Made by a program: the position numbers and the translations under genes
Notes under the pieces: generated by a model
Told to the model about the DNA's origin: nothing
The model's input: the letters and a program-made list of their open reading frames with translations, nothing else
Databases searched by the model: none
NCBI RefSeq assembly: GCF_000719265.1
Contig: NZ_JOFL01000002.1
Location: forward strand, 298,301-362,300
Length of the DNA: 64,000 nt
Direction of reading: 5' to 3'
Source: Streptomyces roseoverticillatus
GTDB lineage: Bacteria > Actinomycetota > Actinomycetes > Streptomycetales > Streptomycetaceae
Shown here: positions 27,379-42,232 of the stretch, in pieces
Position numbering within the stretch: position 1 is the stretch's first letter
Layout: every line of letters starts with the position of its first letter

Positions 27379-27981
27379 GTGAGCAAAGCCGTAACCCCCC
27401 GCCGCGGAACCGTCGGCACCGCACTGCTCCTGGGCGCCGCCGGCGCCGCCCTCGCCCTGCTCGCGGGCGGCCGCACCTGGGCCGAGGGCACGACGACCGT
27501 CGCCCAGAGCACCGTCACCAAGCACGTCAGCGGCCAGGACGTCACGGGCCTGCCCGGCGCCCTCGCCATCGTGGGCCTCGCCGCCCTCGTCGCGGTCTTC
27601 GCCGTCCGCGGCGTCTGGCGCACCGTGGTGTCCGCCGGCCTCGTCCTCGCGGGCGCGGGCGTCGTCGCCGGCGCGGTCACGGGCGCGGGCGACACCTCCG
27701 CCCTGGAGGAGCAGGCCGCCAAGGCCAACGGCCTCACCAGCGGCGCCGTCGACCACGTCACCCACACCGCCTGGCCGTGGGTCGCCTTTGCGGGCGGTGT
27801 CCTGCTGCTGCTCGCCGGCCTCCTCGCCCTGCGCTTCGGCCGCCACTGGCCGGCCATGTCCAACCGCTACGAGCGCGACGGCACCCCCCGCCCGCGCCGC
27901 GTCCGGACGGCCCCGGACCCCGAGCGGCCCGAGGAGCTGTGGAAGGCCCTCGACCGCGGCGAGGACCCGACGAGGGCGTGA
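27379..27981 (+). CDS. TIGR02234 family Trp biosynthesis-associated membrane protein
   Basis: 200-aa membrane protein with four TM helices (ALLLGAAGAALALLAGGRTW, LAIVGLAALVAVFAV, VVSAGLVLAGAGVVAGAV, WVAFAGGVLLLLAGLLAL), matching the actinobacterial family found next to trpE. GGRTWAEG after TM1 and GLPGALAIVGLAAL are typical. The C-terminal basic tail RPEELWKALDRGEDPTRA is shared in the family. No transport motif; role in the pathway unknown. Confidence 0.9.
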   Translation: MSKAVTPRRGTVGTALLLGAAGAALALLAGGRTWAEGTTTVAQSTVTKHVSGQDVTGLPGALAIVGLAALVAVFAVRGVWRTVVSAGLVLAGAGVVAGAVTGAGDTSALEEQAAKANGLTSGAVDHVTHTAWPWVAFAGGVLLLLAGLLALRFGRHWPAMSNRYERDGTPRPRRVRTAPDPERPEELWKALDRGEDPTRA

Positions 27982-28090
27982 CACGCCCTACCGCCTCCCC
28001 CCGGATCGAGGCGGCCCCGGCCGTCGGGGACAATGACCATGAGCGTTCTCCGCGCCCGCGGGCGCGCCACAGCAACGAGGAGTCTTAGTC

Positions 28091-28324
28091 ATGGCGGGTA
28101 CCAGCCACGGACACACCCCGGCCGCCTGGACCGGTGTCACCATCGCCTTCATCGGCTTCTGCGTCTCCGGTGCCTTCACCGTGGCCGCCAAGCCGGTCGG
28201 CTTCTGGGCCGGCATCGCCATCATTGCCATCGGCGGCATCGTCGGCGGCGTCATGAGCATGATGGGCATGGGCATGCCTAAGCGGGCTCCTCTGAAGGTG
28301 GCCGGGCAGACGAACCAGGGCTGA
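28091..28324 (+). CDS. HGxxPAAW family membrane protein
   Basis: 77-aa protein named for its motif, here HGHTPAAWTG, followed by two TM helices (GVTIAFIGFCVSGAFTVAA and WAGIAIIAIGGIVGGVMSMM) and a Met/Gly-rich end. GAGGAG lies about 9 nt upstream of ATG 28091. Actinobacteria-specific, always near the trp genes in Streptomyces as I recall. Upstream GACAAT at 28029-28034 could be its promoter -10. Confidence 0.88.
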   Translation: MAGTSHGHTPAAWTGVTIAFIGFCVSGAFTVAAKPVGFWAGIAIIAIGGIVGGVMSMMGMGMPKRAPLKVAGQTNQG

Positions 28325-28427
28325 CCCGCCCTCCGCTGACGCCCCGAGGCGCGGCCCCGGGCCCGTACGACCCCCGTGCGACGGCTCTGAGCTGCGCCTT
28401 CGTGCTGTCCGGCGGAGACTGTGCCCT

Positions 28428-28856
28428 GTGAAGGGCTGGACGAGGGGCCGGGTGAGGGACGGCGCGCGCCGGCTGGCCGCCCCGCTGGGCGTCGCGGCCG
28501 GCCTCGCCGCGGCCGCCGGCTACGTAGCGGCCGTGGACCCCAACCGCCCCGGCCGCTACCCGGCCTGCCCCCTGCTGCGCTGCACGGGCCTGTACTGCCC
28601 GGGCTGCGGCGGGCTGCGCGGCCTCCACGCCCTCACCCACGGCGACCTCCCCGGCGCGCTCGGGGCCAACGCCCTGGCCGTCGCCGCGTACGCCGCGTTC
28701 GCCGTCTTCTGGTGCGTGTGGTTCACCAGGGCCCTGCGGGGCCGCGGGGGCGTGTCGCTGTCGCCGCGCGCCCGCCATTGGTGGGGCCTCGGCGCCGTCG
28801 TCCTGCTCTTCACGGTCCTGCGGAACCTGCCCGCGGGTGCCGCCCTCGCCCCCTAG
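28428..28856 (+). CDS. DUF2752 family membrane protein
   Basis: 142-aa membrane protein with the DUF2752 hallmark CPLLRCTGLYCPGCGGLRGLHAL: the CPxCG-type cysteines and following Arg are conserved in the family. About four TM helices surround it. Function unknown. GTG 28428 has GGCGGAG about 11 nt upstream. Separate from trpC by a 159-nt spacer. Confidence 0.88.
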   Translation: MKGWTRGRVRDGARRLAAPLGVAAGLAAAAGYVAAVDPNRPGRYPACPLLRCTGLYCPGCGGLRGLHALTHGDLPGALGANALAVAAYAAFAVFWCVWFTRALRGRGGVSLSPRARHWWGLGAVVLLFTVLRNLPAGAALAP

Positions 28857-28937
28857 CGGGTGTCCGGCGGGCGGCAGCTCCGGTCCACACTCCGGGACCC
28901 GCGTCAACCGGATGCGAAACCTTCGCCCGGCGGCAAG

Positions 28938-28943
28938 TACCAT
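28938..28943 (+). promoter_or_regulatory. Possible -10 box of the trpCMBA operon
   Basis: TACCAT about 73 nt before the trpC GTG. No convincing -35 element; offered because the 159-nt spacer needs a promoter and no better hexamer is apparent. Confidence 0.3.
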
Positions 28944-29015
28944 CGCAAGACCTGGTGGGGGAGGATTCCCGCCGCACCAGCCCAGACCATCCGAGTCCGG
29001 AAGGGGGCCGCTCGC

Positions 29016-29825
29016 GTGAGTGTGCTCGACGAGATCATCGAGGGCGTCCGTGCCGACCTCGCGGAGCGGCAGGCGCGCGTCAGCCTCGACGAGCTCAAGG
29101 AGCGGGCCGCCAGGGCTCCGGAGGCCAGGGACGGCGTCGCAGCCCTCCGCGGCGAGAACGTCGGCGTGATCTGCGAAGTCAAGCGGTCCAGCCCCTCCAA
29201 GGGCGCGCTGGCCGCGATCGCCGACCCCGCCGGCCTCGCCGCCGACTACGAGGCGGGCGGCGCGTCCGTCATCAGCGTCCTGACCGAGGAGCGCCGCTTC
29301 GGCGGCTCGCTGGCCGACCTGGAGGCCGTCCGCGCCCGGGTCGACATCCCCATCCTCCGCAAGGACTTCATCGTCACCGCCTACCAGCTGTGGGAGGCCC
29401 GCGCCTACGGCGCCGACCTCGTCCTGCTGATCGTCGCCGCGCTGGAGCAGGAGGCCCTGGTCTCCCTCATCGAGCGCGCCGAGTCGATCGGCCTCACGCC
29501 GCTGGTCGAGGTGCACGACGAGGAGGAGGTCCAGCGCGCGGTGGACGCCGGCGCGCGGATCATCGGCGTCAACGCCCGCAACCTCAAGACCCTCGAGGTG
29601 GACCGGGGCACCTTCGCCCGGGTCGCCCCGGAGATCCCGGACGGCATCATCAAGATCGCCGAGTCCGGCGTGCGCGGCCCGCACGACCTCATCGCCTACG
29701 CCAACGACGGCGCCGACGCGGTGCTGGTGGGCGAGTCCCTGGTCACCGGCCGCGACCCCAAGGGGGCCGTCGCCGACCTGGTCGCCGCGGGCGCGCACCC
29801 CGCGCTGCGGCACGGCAGGGGCTGA
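29016..29825 (+). CDS. trpC: Indole-3-glycerol phosphate synthase
   Basis: 269-aa TIM-barrel enzyme closing CdRP to indole-3-glycerol phosphate. Active-site strings: [40 protein letters not shown] and [12 protein letters not shown] 29016 has AAGGGGG about 10 nt upstream. First gene of trpC-trpM-trpB-trpA; the isomerase step before it is supplied by priA. Confidence 0.97.
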   Translation: MSVLDEIIEGVRADLAERQARVSLDELKERAARAPEARDGVAALRGENVGVICEVKRSSPSKGALAAIADPAGLAADYEAGGASVISVLTEERRFGGSLADLEAVRARVDIPILRKDFIVTAYQLWEARAYGADLVLLIVAALEQEALVSLIERAESIGLTPLVEVHDEEEVQRAVDAGARIIGVNARNLKTLEVDRGTFARVAPEIPDGIIKIAESGVRGPHDLIAYANDGADAVLVGESLVTGRDPKGAVADLVAAGAHPALRHGRG

Positions 29826-29833
29826 CGCCCCGG

Positions 29834-30055
29834 ATGTCCGGCCGCCGCACCCGCCGCACAGGGCCGGGCCGACGCCCGGCTCCCGCCGGAGTGCCCGCGG
29901 CCGGGCTGCTTGCGCAGGCCCCTTACGCCCGCCTGGCGCGAGGCTGCCGCCCTCGGGGCTGCCGCGCGCCCGCGCGTCGCGTCCGGGGGCGCAGAGTGAG
30001 GTACCACATCGGCTGCGAGCCGGGTCAGGTCAACGGGCGCCGATGGCGTGGCTGA
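29834..30055 (+). CDS. trpM: Tryptophan biosynthesis modulator TrpM (small basic protein)
   Basis: Small Arg/Cys-rich protein of 73 aa between trpC and trpB, the place of TrpM/TrpX described in S. coelicolor as a modulator of tryptophan synthesis and differentiation. The second half (YARLARGCRPRGCRAPARR then VRYHIGCEPGQVNGRRW) looks conserved and is what I recognise; three Cys are present. The start is uncertain: ATG 29834 is 8 nt after the trpC stop, GTG 29891 would give 54 aa. The reported S. coelicolor protein is about 63 aa, between these options. Confidence 0.75.
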   Translation: MSGRRTRRTGPGRRPAPAGVPAAGLLAQAPYARLARGCRPRGCRAPARRVRGRRVRYHIGCEPGQVNGRRWRG

Positions 30056-30106
30056 GCACCAGCTCAGTGATCACGTCAACCTCACTCATCTCCTGAGGAG
30101 ACCGGC

Positions 30107-31347
<1,241 letters not shown>

Positions 31348-31348
<1 letters not shown>

Positions 31349-32163
31349 TGGCGGGCAACATCGAACTGCTGAGCTCCGTGCTGGCCGCGGCCAAGGCGGA
31401 GAACCGCGCCGCGCTCGTCGGCTACCTCCCCGCCGGCTTCCCCACCGTGGACGACGGCGTACGGGCCGTCACGGCGATGCTCGACGGCGGCTGCGACGTC
31501 GTCGAGGTCGGCCTGCCGCACAGCGACCCGGTCCTCGACGGCCCGGTCATCCAGACCGCCGACGACATCGCCCTGCGCGGCGGCATCAAGATCACCGACG
31601 TCATCCGCACGGTCAAGGAAGCACACGAGATCACGGGCGCGCCCGTGCTGTGCATGACGTACTGGAACCCGGTCGACGCCTACGGCGTGGAGCGGTTCGC
31701 CGCCGACCTCGCTGCCGCCGGCGGAGCGGGCTGCATCCTGCCCGACCTGCCGGTCGAGGAGTCCGAGGCCTGGCGCAAGGCCGCCGAGCAGCACGGCCTC
31801 GCCACCGTCTTCGTGGTAGCGCCCAGCAGCCGCGACGAACGCCTCGCCAAGATCACGGCGGCGGGCAGCGGCTTCGTGTACGCGGCCTCGCTGATGGGCG
31901 TCACCGGCACCCGGGAGTCCGTGGGCAACGAGGCGCAGGAGCTGGTGCGGCGCACGCGCGCGGTCACCGAGCTGCCGGTCTGCGTCGGTCTCGGCGTCTC
32001 CAACGCCGCCCAGGCCGCGGAGGTGGCCGCCTTCGCCGACGGCGTGATCGTCGGCTCGGCCTTCGTCAAGCGGCTCCTGGACGCGCCCGACCTGGAGACG
32101 GGCCTGGCCGCCGTCCGCGCCCTCGCGGGCGAGCTCGCCGAAGGCGTCCGCAAGCGCGGGTGA
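31348..32163 (+). CDS. trpA: Tryptophan synthase alpha chain
   Basis: 271-aa TIM barrel releasing indole from indole-3-glycerol phosphate. Catalytic Glu in CDVVEVGLPHSDP and Asp of the same region, then YWNPVDAYG, LPDLPVEESE and CVGLGVSNAAQ. Starts at the TAATG junction with trpB. Followed 37 nt later by a strong terminator, so it is the last gene of the operon. Confidence 0.97.
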
Positions 32164-32200
32164 CCCCTTCGCGCGGGTAACTCTTTTGAAGGAACCGGCG

Positions 32201-32230
32201 ACCGGGGGCGCGCTGTGGCGCGCCCCCGGT
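32201..32230 (+). terminator. Terminator of the trpCMBA operon
   Basis: Perfect 13-bp stem (32201-32213 with 32218-32230), loop TGTG, followed by TCGTTG. Confidence 0.88.
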
Positions 32231-32245
32231 TCGTTGTAGGGGGAT

Positions 32246-33028
32246 GTGAGCCAGAAGAACTCGGACGGTAAGCGCAGCGCCCGCGAGCGGCTGCAGGAAC
32301 AGCGCCAGCGCGAAGAGGCGAAAGGCAGGCGCAGGCGCACGCTGATCGCCGCCGCGGCCGTCGTCGCCGTGCTCGGCGCGGGCGCCGGGATCGCGGCGAT
32401 CGTGGCGAAGACGGGCGGCGGCAAGAAGAAGGAGACCGCCGGCCCGCTCGTCGCCCCGCAGGGCGCCACCGGCAAGGACAGCGTGACCATCCCCGTCGGC
32501 AAGCCCGCCGCGAAGGCGGCCCTCGTGGTTTACGAGGACTTCCGCTGCCCCGCGTGCGCCCAGTTCGAGAACGGCTTCCGCGACACGGTCAACCAGCTCG
32601 AGCAGAAGGGCGAGCTCAAGGCCGAGTACCACATCGTCACACTGATCGACAGCAACCTCGGCGGCAGCGGCTCGCTCAACGCCGCCAACGCGGCGGCCTG
32701 CGCCCAGGACGCCGGAAAGTTCTCCGCCTACCACGACCTGCTCTACAAGAACCAGCCGCCGGAGACCGACGACGCCTTCGGCAAGAAGGCGCGCCTGCTG
32801 GAGCTGGCCGGCCAGGTGCCGGGGCTGGACACGCCCGCCTTCCGCACGTGCGTGGACGACGGCACCCACGACAGCTGGGTGAAGAAGTCCCACGAGGCCT
32901 TCGGCAAGACCTCCTACCGCGCCACCCCGACCGTGCTCCTCAACGGCAAGAGCATCTATGCCGACCAGGCCAACCCGCTCACCCCGGACAAGCTGCGGCA
33001 GATGGTGGCGGAGGCCACGAAGGGCTGA
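32246..33028 (+). CDS. DsbA-like thioredoxin-fold protein, membrane-anchored (third paralogue)
   Basis: 260-aa protein with the same plan as the two at the left end: basic Arg/Gln/Glu N-terminal tail (SARERLQEQRQREE), TM helix at about 33-54, and an extracytoplasmic DsbA-like domain with CPAC at about 101-104 and cis-Pro loop RATPTVLL. Unlike the others it has no Cys-loop membrane partner and has an extra Cys pair (AAACAQDAG and FRTCVDDG). GTG 32246 is the start; it sits 83 nt after trpA and 84 nt before lgt. Likely acts on exported proteins. Confidence 0.85.
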   Translation: MSQKNSDGKRSARERLQEQRQREEAKGRRRRTLIAAAAVVAVLGAGAGIAAIVAKTGGGKKKETAGPLVAPQGATGKDSVTIPVGKPAAKAALVVYEDFRCPACAQFENGFRDTVNQLEQKGELKAEYHIVTLIDSNLGGSGSLNAANAAACAQDAGKFSAYHDLLYKNQPPETDDAFGKKARLLELAGQVPGLDTPAFRTCVDDGTHDSWVKKSHEAFGKTSYRATPTVLLNGKSIYADQANPLTPDKLRQMVAEATKG

Positions 33029-33111
33029 GCGGGGCGCGCAGGGCGTTACGCAGCTGTTGCGCCGGGTGGGTTGCCGTTCCGTCGCCCCGGCAGGGTAGCG
33101 TCGGGGATGTC

Positions 33112-34029
33112 ATGGAACTCGCATACATTCCCAGCCCCTCGACCGGCGTGGTCCACCTCGGCCCGGTCCCGCTGCGCGGCTATGCCTTCTGCATCATCAT
33201 CGGCGTCTTCGTGGCGGTCTGGCTGGGCAACCGGCGCTGGATCGCCCGCGGCGGACGGGCGGGGACGGTAGCGGACATCGCCGTCTGGGCGGTGCCCTTC
33301 GGGCTCGTCGGCGGCCGGCTCTACCACGTCATCACCGACTACGAGCTGTACTTCGGCGAGGGCCGCAACTGGGTCAACGCCTTCAAGATCTGGGAGGGCG
33401 GCCTCGGCATCTGGGGCGCGGTCGCCCTCGGCGCGGTCGGTGCGTGGATCGGCTGCCGGCGCCGCGGCATCCCGCTGCCGGCCTGGGCGGACGCCCTCGC
33501 GCCCGGCCTCGCCGTGGCCCAGGCGATCGGCCGCTGGGGCAACTGGTTCAACCAGGAGCTCTACGGTAAGCCGACGGACCTGCCGTGGGCGCTGAAGATC
33601 GACGCCGACCCGGCGATCGGGCGGGTCGCGGGCACGTACCACCCGACGTTCCTGTACGAGTCGCTGTGGTGCCTGCTGATCGCGGGCCTGGTGATCTGGG
33701 CGGACCGCCGCTTCACGCTCGGGCACGGGCGGGCGTTCGCGCTGTACGTCGCCTCGTACACGGTGGGCCGCTTCTGGTTCGAGTACCTGCGCGTCGACGA
33801 CGCCCACCACGTGCTGGGCCTGCGGCTCAACGGGTGGACGTCGATCGTGGTGTTCGTGGCGGCCGTCATCTACATGATCGTCTCCGCGAAGCGGGTCCCT
33901 GGCCGGGAGACCGTGGTGGAACCGGCGGTTCCCGGGGAGCCCGGCGAGGAACCGGTTGCCCCGGCCAAGCCGGGCGGTAATGGTGCCGCGCCCATGGAGG
34001 GCTCACCCCCCAACCCGAAAAAGCTCTGA
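33112..34029 (+). CDS. lgt: Prolipoprotein diacylglyceryl transferase
   Basis: 305-aa integral membrane enzyme that attaches diacylglycerol to lipobox cysteines, needed for lipoproteins such as the one at 47115-48170. Family signature GRWGNWFNQELYGKP, also GLVGGRLYHV, GGLGIWGAV, HPTFLYESLW and GRFWFEYLR. ATG 33112 gives the standard start MELAYIPSP. The C-terminal hydrophilic tail rich in Pro/Glu/Gly is normal in Streptomyces. Some Streptomyces carry two lgt copies; only this one is here. Confidence 0.96.
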   Translation: MELAYIPSPSTGVVHLGPVPLRGYAFCIIIGVFVAVWLGNRRWIARGGRAGTVADIAVWAVPFGLVGGRLYHVITDYELYFGEGRNWVNAFKIWEGGLGIWGAVALGAVGAWIGCRRRGIPLPAWADALAPGLAVAQAIGRWGNWFNQELYGKPTDLPWALKIDADPAIGRVAGTYHPTFLYESLWCLLIAGLVIWADRRFTLGHGRAFALYVASYTVGRFWFEYLRVDDAHHVLGLRLNGWTSIVVFVAAVIYMIVSAKRVPGRETVVEPAVPGEPGEEPVAPAKPGGNGAAPMEGSPPNPKKL

Positions 34030-34044
34030 CCCCGGCACCGCCGG

Positions 34045-34084
34045 AACCCGCCGTAGTGGCCAGTCGCCGCCGCGGCGGGTTTTT
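34045..34084 (+). terminator. Terminator after lgt with T tract
   Basis: 9-bp stem (34045-34053 with 34073-34081) followed by a run of T at 34080-34084, about 16 nt after the lgt stop; one of the few T-tailed hairpins in this window. Confidence 0.7.
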
Positions 34085-34124
34085 CGCGCCCGCGGCGCGA
34101 GTCCCGTGCCAAGGGCGCAAAGGT

Positions 34125-34278
34125 CCCCGCCGCGACGGCGCGCAACTCCACCGGAGGTGTCCGGCGGCGCCGTGCCGCCCTGGGCCGTAGGTCCGCTGCC
34201 GGGTCGGCGCCCCTTGCCGCAGGCAAGCAGAATCCGCCGCGACTGCGCGCACCCCCCACCGGAGGTGCCCCGTGCCGG
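34125..34278. repeat. Dispersed intergenic repeat, copy E (two units, inverted relative to copy A)
   Basis: Gene-free 34085-34415 stretch. Unit 1 (34125-34172) and unit 2 (34231-34278) both read CCGCCGCGACnGCGCGCA...CACCGGAGGTG...; unit 1 is close to the reverse complement of copy A at 14004-14054. The remaining bases up to 34415 hold no gene that I can see. Confidence 0.65.
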
Positions 34279-34415
34279 ACGGCCTCAGGGCGTACGTTCT
34301 GCCAGGTCAGCCAGGCCTTCCTTGCTAGCGGATCACCCGCATCCTGCGTACCTTCGAACGCATCGGGGGGCGCACGGGCAAGCCGTCACGCCCCGGCGAA
34401 GGGAGCGAACCGGAG

Positions 34416-35147
34416 ATGTCTGTCCTGGAAGCCGTTGCGGCACCGCACATAGCGCACCGCGACAACCACACCCACCGCGACGTGAACGGCGGCTGGCTCC
34501 GTCCCGCGGTGTTCGGTGCCATGGACGGGCTGGTCTCCAACGTCGCGCTGATGACGGGCGTGGCGGGCGGGGCCGCCTCCTCGGACACGATCGTGATCGC
34601 CGGCCTGGCGGGCCTCGCCGCCGGTGCGTTCTCGATGGCCGCCGGCGAGTACACGTCCGTGGCGTCGCAGCGCGAGCTCGTCCTCGCCGAGCTGGACGTG
34701 GAGCGCCGCGAGCTGCACAAGCACCCGGCCGACGAGCTGGCGGAGCTGGCCGCGCTCTACGAGTCGCGGGGCGTGGAGCCGAAGCTGGCGATGGAGGTCG
34801 CCATGCAGTTGTCCCGGGACCCGGAGCAGGCGCTGGAGATCCACGCCCGCGAGGAGCTCGGCATCGACCCCTCCGACCTTCCGTCGCCCATGGTCGCGGC
34901 GGTGTCGTCGTTCGGTTCGTTCGCGCTGGGCGCGCTCCTGCCCCTGCTGCCGTACCTGCTGGGGGCCACGCCCCTGTGGCCCGCGGTGCTGCTGGCGCTG
35001 CTCGGTCTCTTCGCCTGCGGCGCGGTCGTGGCCCGGGTGACGGCCCGCTCCTGGTGGTACAGCGGCCTGCGCCAGCTGTTCCTGGGTGCGGCCGCGGCGG
35101 GTGTGACTTACGCCCTCGGTATTGCCTTCGGCACTGCCTTGGGGTGA
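34416..35147 (+). CDS. VIT1/CCC1 family transporter
   Basis: 243-aa membrane protein of the vacuolar iron transporter-like family, predicted Fe2+/Mn2+ carrier. Typical opening VFGAMDGLVSNVALMTGVAG, then AAGAFSMAAGEYTSVASQREL, a central acidic helical metal-binding domain (ELDVERRELHKHPADEL, ELAALYESRGVE), AREELGIDPSDLPSP and two or three C-terminal TM helices. AAGGGAG lies 10 nt before ATG 34416. A perfect palindrome follows its stop. Confidence 0.92.
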   Translation: MSVLEAVAAPHIAHRDNHTHRDVNGGWLRPAVFGAMDGLVSNVALMTGVAGGAASSDTIVIAGLAGLAAGAFSMAAGEYTSVASQRELVLAELDVERRELHKHPADELAELAALYESRGVEPKLAMEVAMQLSRDPEQALEIHAREELGIDPSDLPSPMVAAVSSFGSFALGALLPLLPYLLGATPLWPAVLLALLGLFACGAVVARVTARSWWYSGLRQLFLGAAAAGVTYALGIAFGTALG

Positions 35148-35150
35148 TGC

Positions 35151-35170
35151 TTATGCGGGGTCCCGCATAA
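35151..35170. promoter_or_regulatory. Perfect 20-bp palindrome between VIT1-like gene and gltB
   Basis: 9-bp arms TTATGCGGG/CCCGCATAA around a central GT, starting 4 nt after the transporter stop. The 2-nt centre is tight for an RNA hairpin, so either a compact terminator or an operator. The rest of 35171-35470 holds the gltB leader with a possible -10 (TAACCT at 35372-35377) but no recognised gene. Confidence 0.55.
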
Positions 35171-35371
35171 CGTGCATGTGACGGAGCGGTTTCAGGCCCC
35201 CGACGACCGGGCACAATCCGGGAGCGCAGCGGGCAACGCCGCCCGCTCTGTGCTGTGTCCGGCGCCGCCGGTACGGGCGATCCCCAAAGACTTCCGGCAG
35301 CTCGCCGCATCACCTCGCAGCGTCCACATGCTGAACCGGTGCTTCCACTTTTCGGGAAGCAGCCCATCATG

Positions 35372-35377
35372 TAACCT
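35372..35377 (+). promoter_or_regulatory. Possible gltB -10 box
   Basis: TGTAACCT, an extended -10-like element about 94 nt before the gltB ATG; -35 not convincing. I see no clear GlnR box. Confidence 0.3.
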
Positions 35378-35470
35378 GCACCAACTTCTTCCGCAGAGGG
35401 CCAATGTCGTCCCTCGGCACATGTACTGGCCGGCCGGCCAGGACTGCCAAGACGACGACGGGAGCCGCAG

Positions 35471-41495
<6,025 letters not shown>

Positions 41496-41511
41496 CCCGT
41501 CCCCGAAAGCT

Positions 41512-41554
41512 CGCGGCGCCTGCCCCACCCCGACCACAGGTGGCAGGCGCCGCG
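41512..41554. terminator. Bidirectional terminator after gltD
   Basis: 13-bp perfect stem (41512-41524 with 41542-41554) with a 17-nt loop, between convergent gltD and the gene at 41567. Confidence 0.8.
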
Positions 41555-41566
41555 CTGTCGTTCCCG

Positions 41567-42232
41567 CTACTCGGTCGGGCGCACCAGCAGATCGCGGAAC
41601 TCCACCTTCGCGTCCTCGGTGTAGACCCCCACGCTGCCCTTCCGGTACGGGCGCTCCCGGTCCTCGTAGGCGACCAGCCCCTGCCCGTCGACGCTCACCT
41701 CCATGCGCGCCCCGCGCTGCGCCACCCGCACCGCCGACCACGCTCCGACCGGGAACCGCCCCTGGCCGGTCGCGAGGAAGCGCTGCCCGCCCCCGTAGGC
41801 GGGGTCGCGCTTGCCGAGCTCCCAGCCGTTCGGCTTGAGGGTGACGTAGTAGAAGTGCTCGGGGTCGGTGTACGCCCACAGCAGCCACGGCACCTCCCAC
41901 GGGTTGGGCTCGGGCGTGCGCAGCTGGGCGACCGTCCGCATGCGCGCCTCGAAGTCCACGTCCTCGAAGCGTTCCGTGGAGACGATCAGTCCGGCGTGGG
42001 TCTCGTCCGGCACCCGGGAGGGGCGGGGGGAGAGGAAGAGGCCGTCGTGGCGGCCGATGTTCTCGCCGTGGCCGTCGAAGACCGACCGCCACGGGCCGTG
42101 GACCGATCCCTCGGCCCACGGCCGGTCCGGCTCGCCGCCGCCGGACCAGAGGCTGCTCACCGCGAGGGCGGTGCCCGCCACCGCGAGGGCGGCGAGCAGC
42201 GCGAGGCCGAGCAGCCGCTGAACTCTCGTCAT
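41567..42232 (-). CDS. Membrane-anchored ConA-like (DUF1080-type) surface protein of the polysaccharide cluster
   Basis: 221 aa. An N-terminal signal anchor (RLLGLALLAALAVAGTALAVSSLW) is followed by an external jelly-roll-like domain reminiscent of DUF1080/LamG proteins: WRSVFDGHGEN, FEARMRTVAQLR, WLLWAYTDPEHFYYVTLKPNGWELGKRD, WSAVRVAQRGARMEVSVDG, GSVGVYTEDAKVEFRDL. These proteins bind or cleave glycans; no catalytic residues can be assigned. ATG 42232 overlaps the epimerase stop (ATGA), so it is the last gene of the minus-strand arm of the cluster. Confidence 0.75.
   Translation of the reverse strand: MTRVQRLLGLALLAALAVAGTALAVSSLWSGGGEPDRPWAEGSVHGPWRSVFDGHGENIGRHDGLFLSPRPSRVPDETHAGLIVSTERFEDVDFEARMRTVAQLRTPEPNPWEVPWLLWAYTDPEHFYYVTLKPNGWELGKRDPAYGGGQRFLATGQGRFPVGAWSAVRVAQRGARMEVSVDGQGLVAYEDRERPYRKGSVGVYTEDAKVEFRDLLVRPTE

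Noticed and set aside
28421..29825. Long plus-strand frame running through the DUF2752 gene and trpC into the trpM region
   Set aside because: Only its last 222 nt, after the trpC stop, look like a gene (trpM); the rest is in the wrong frame for DUF2752 and TrpC.
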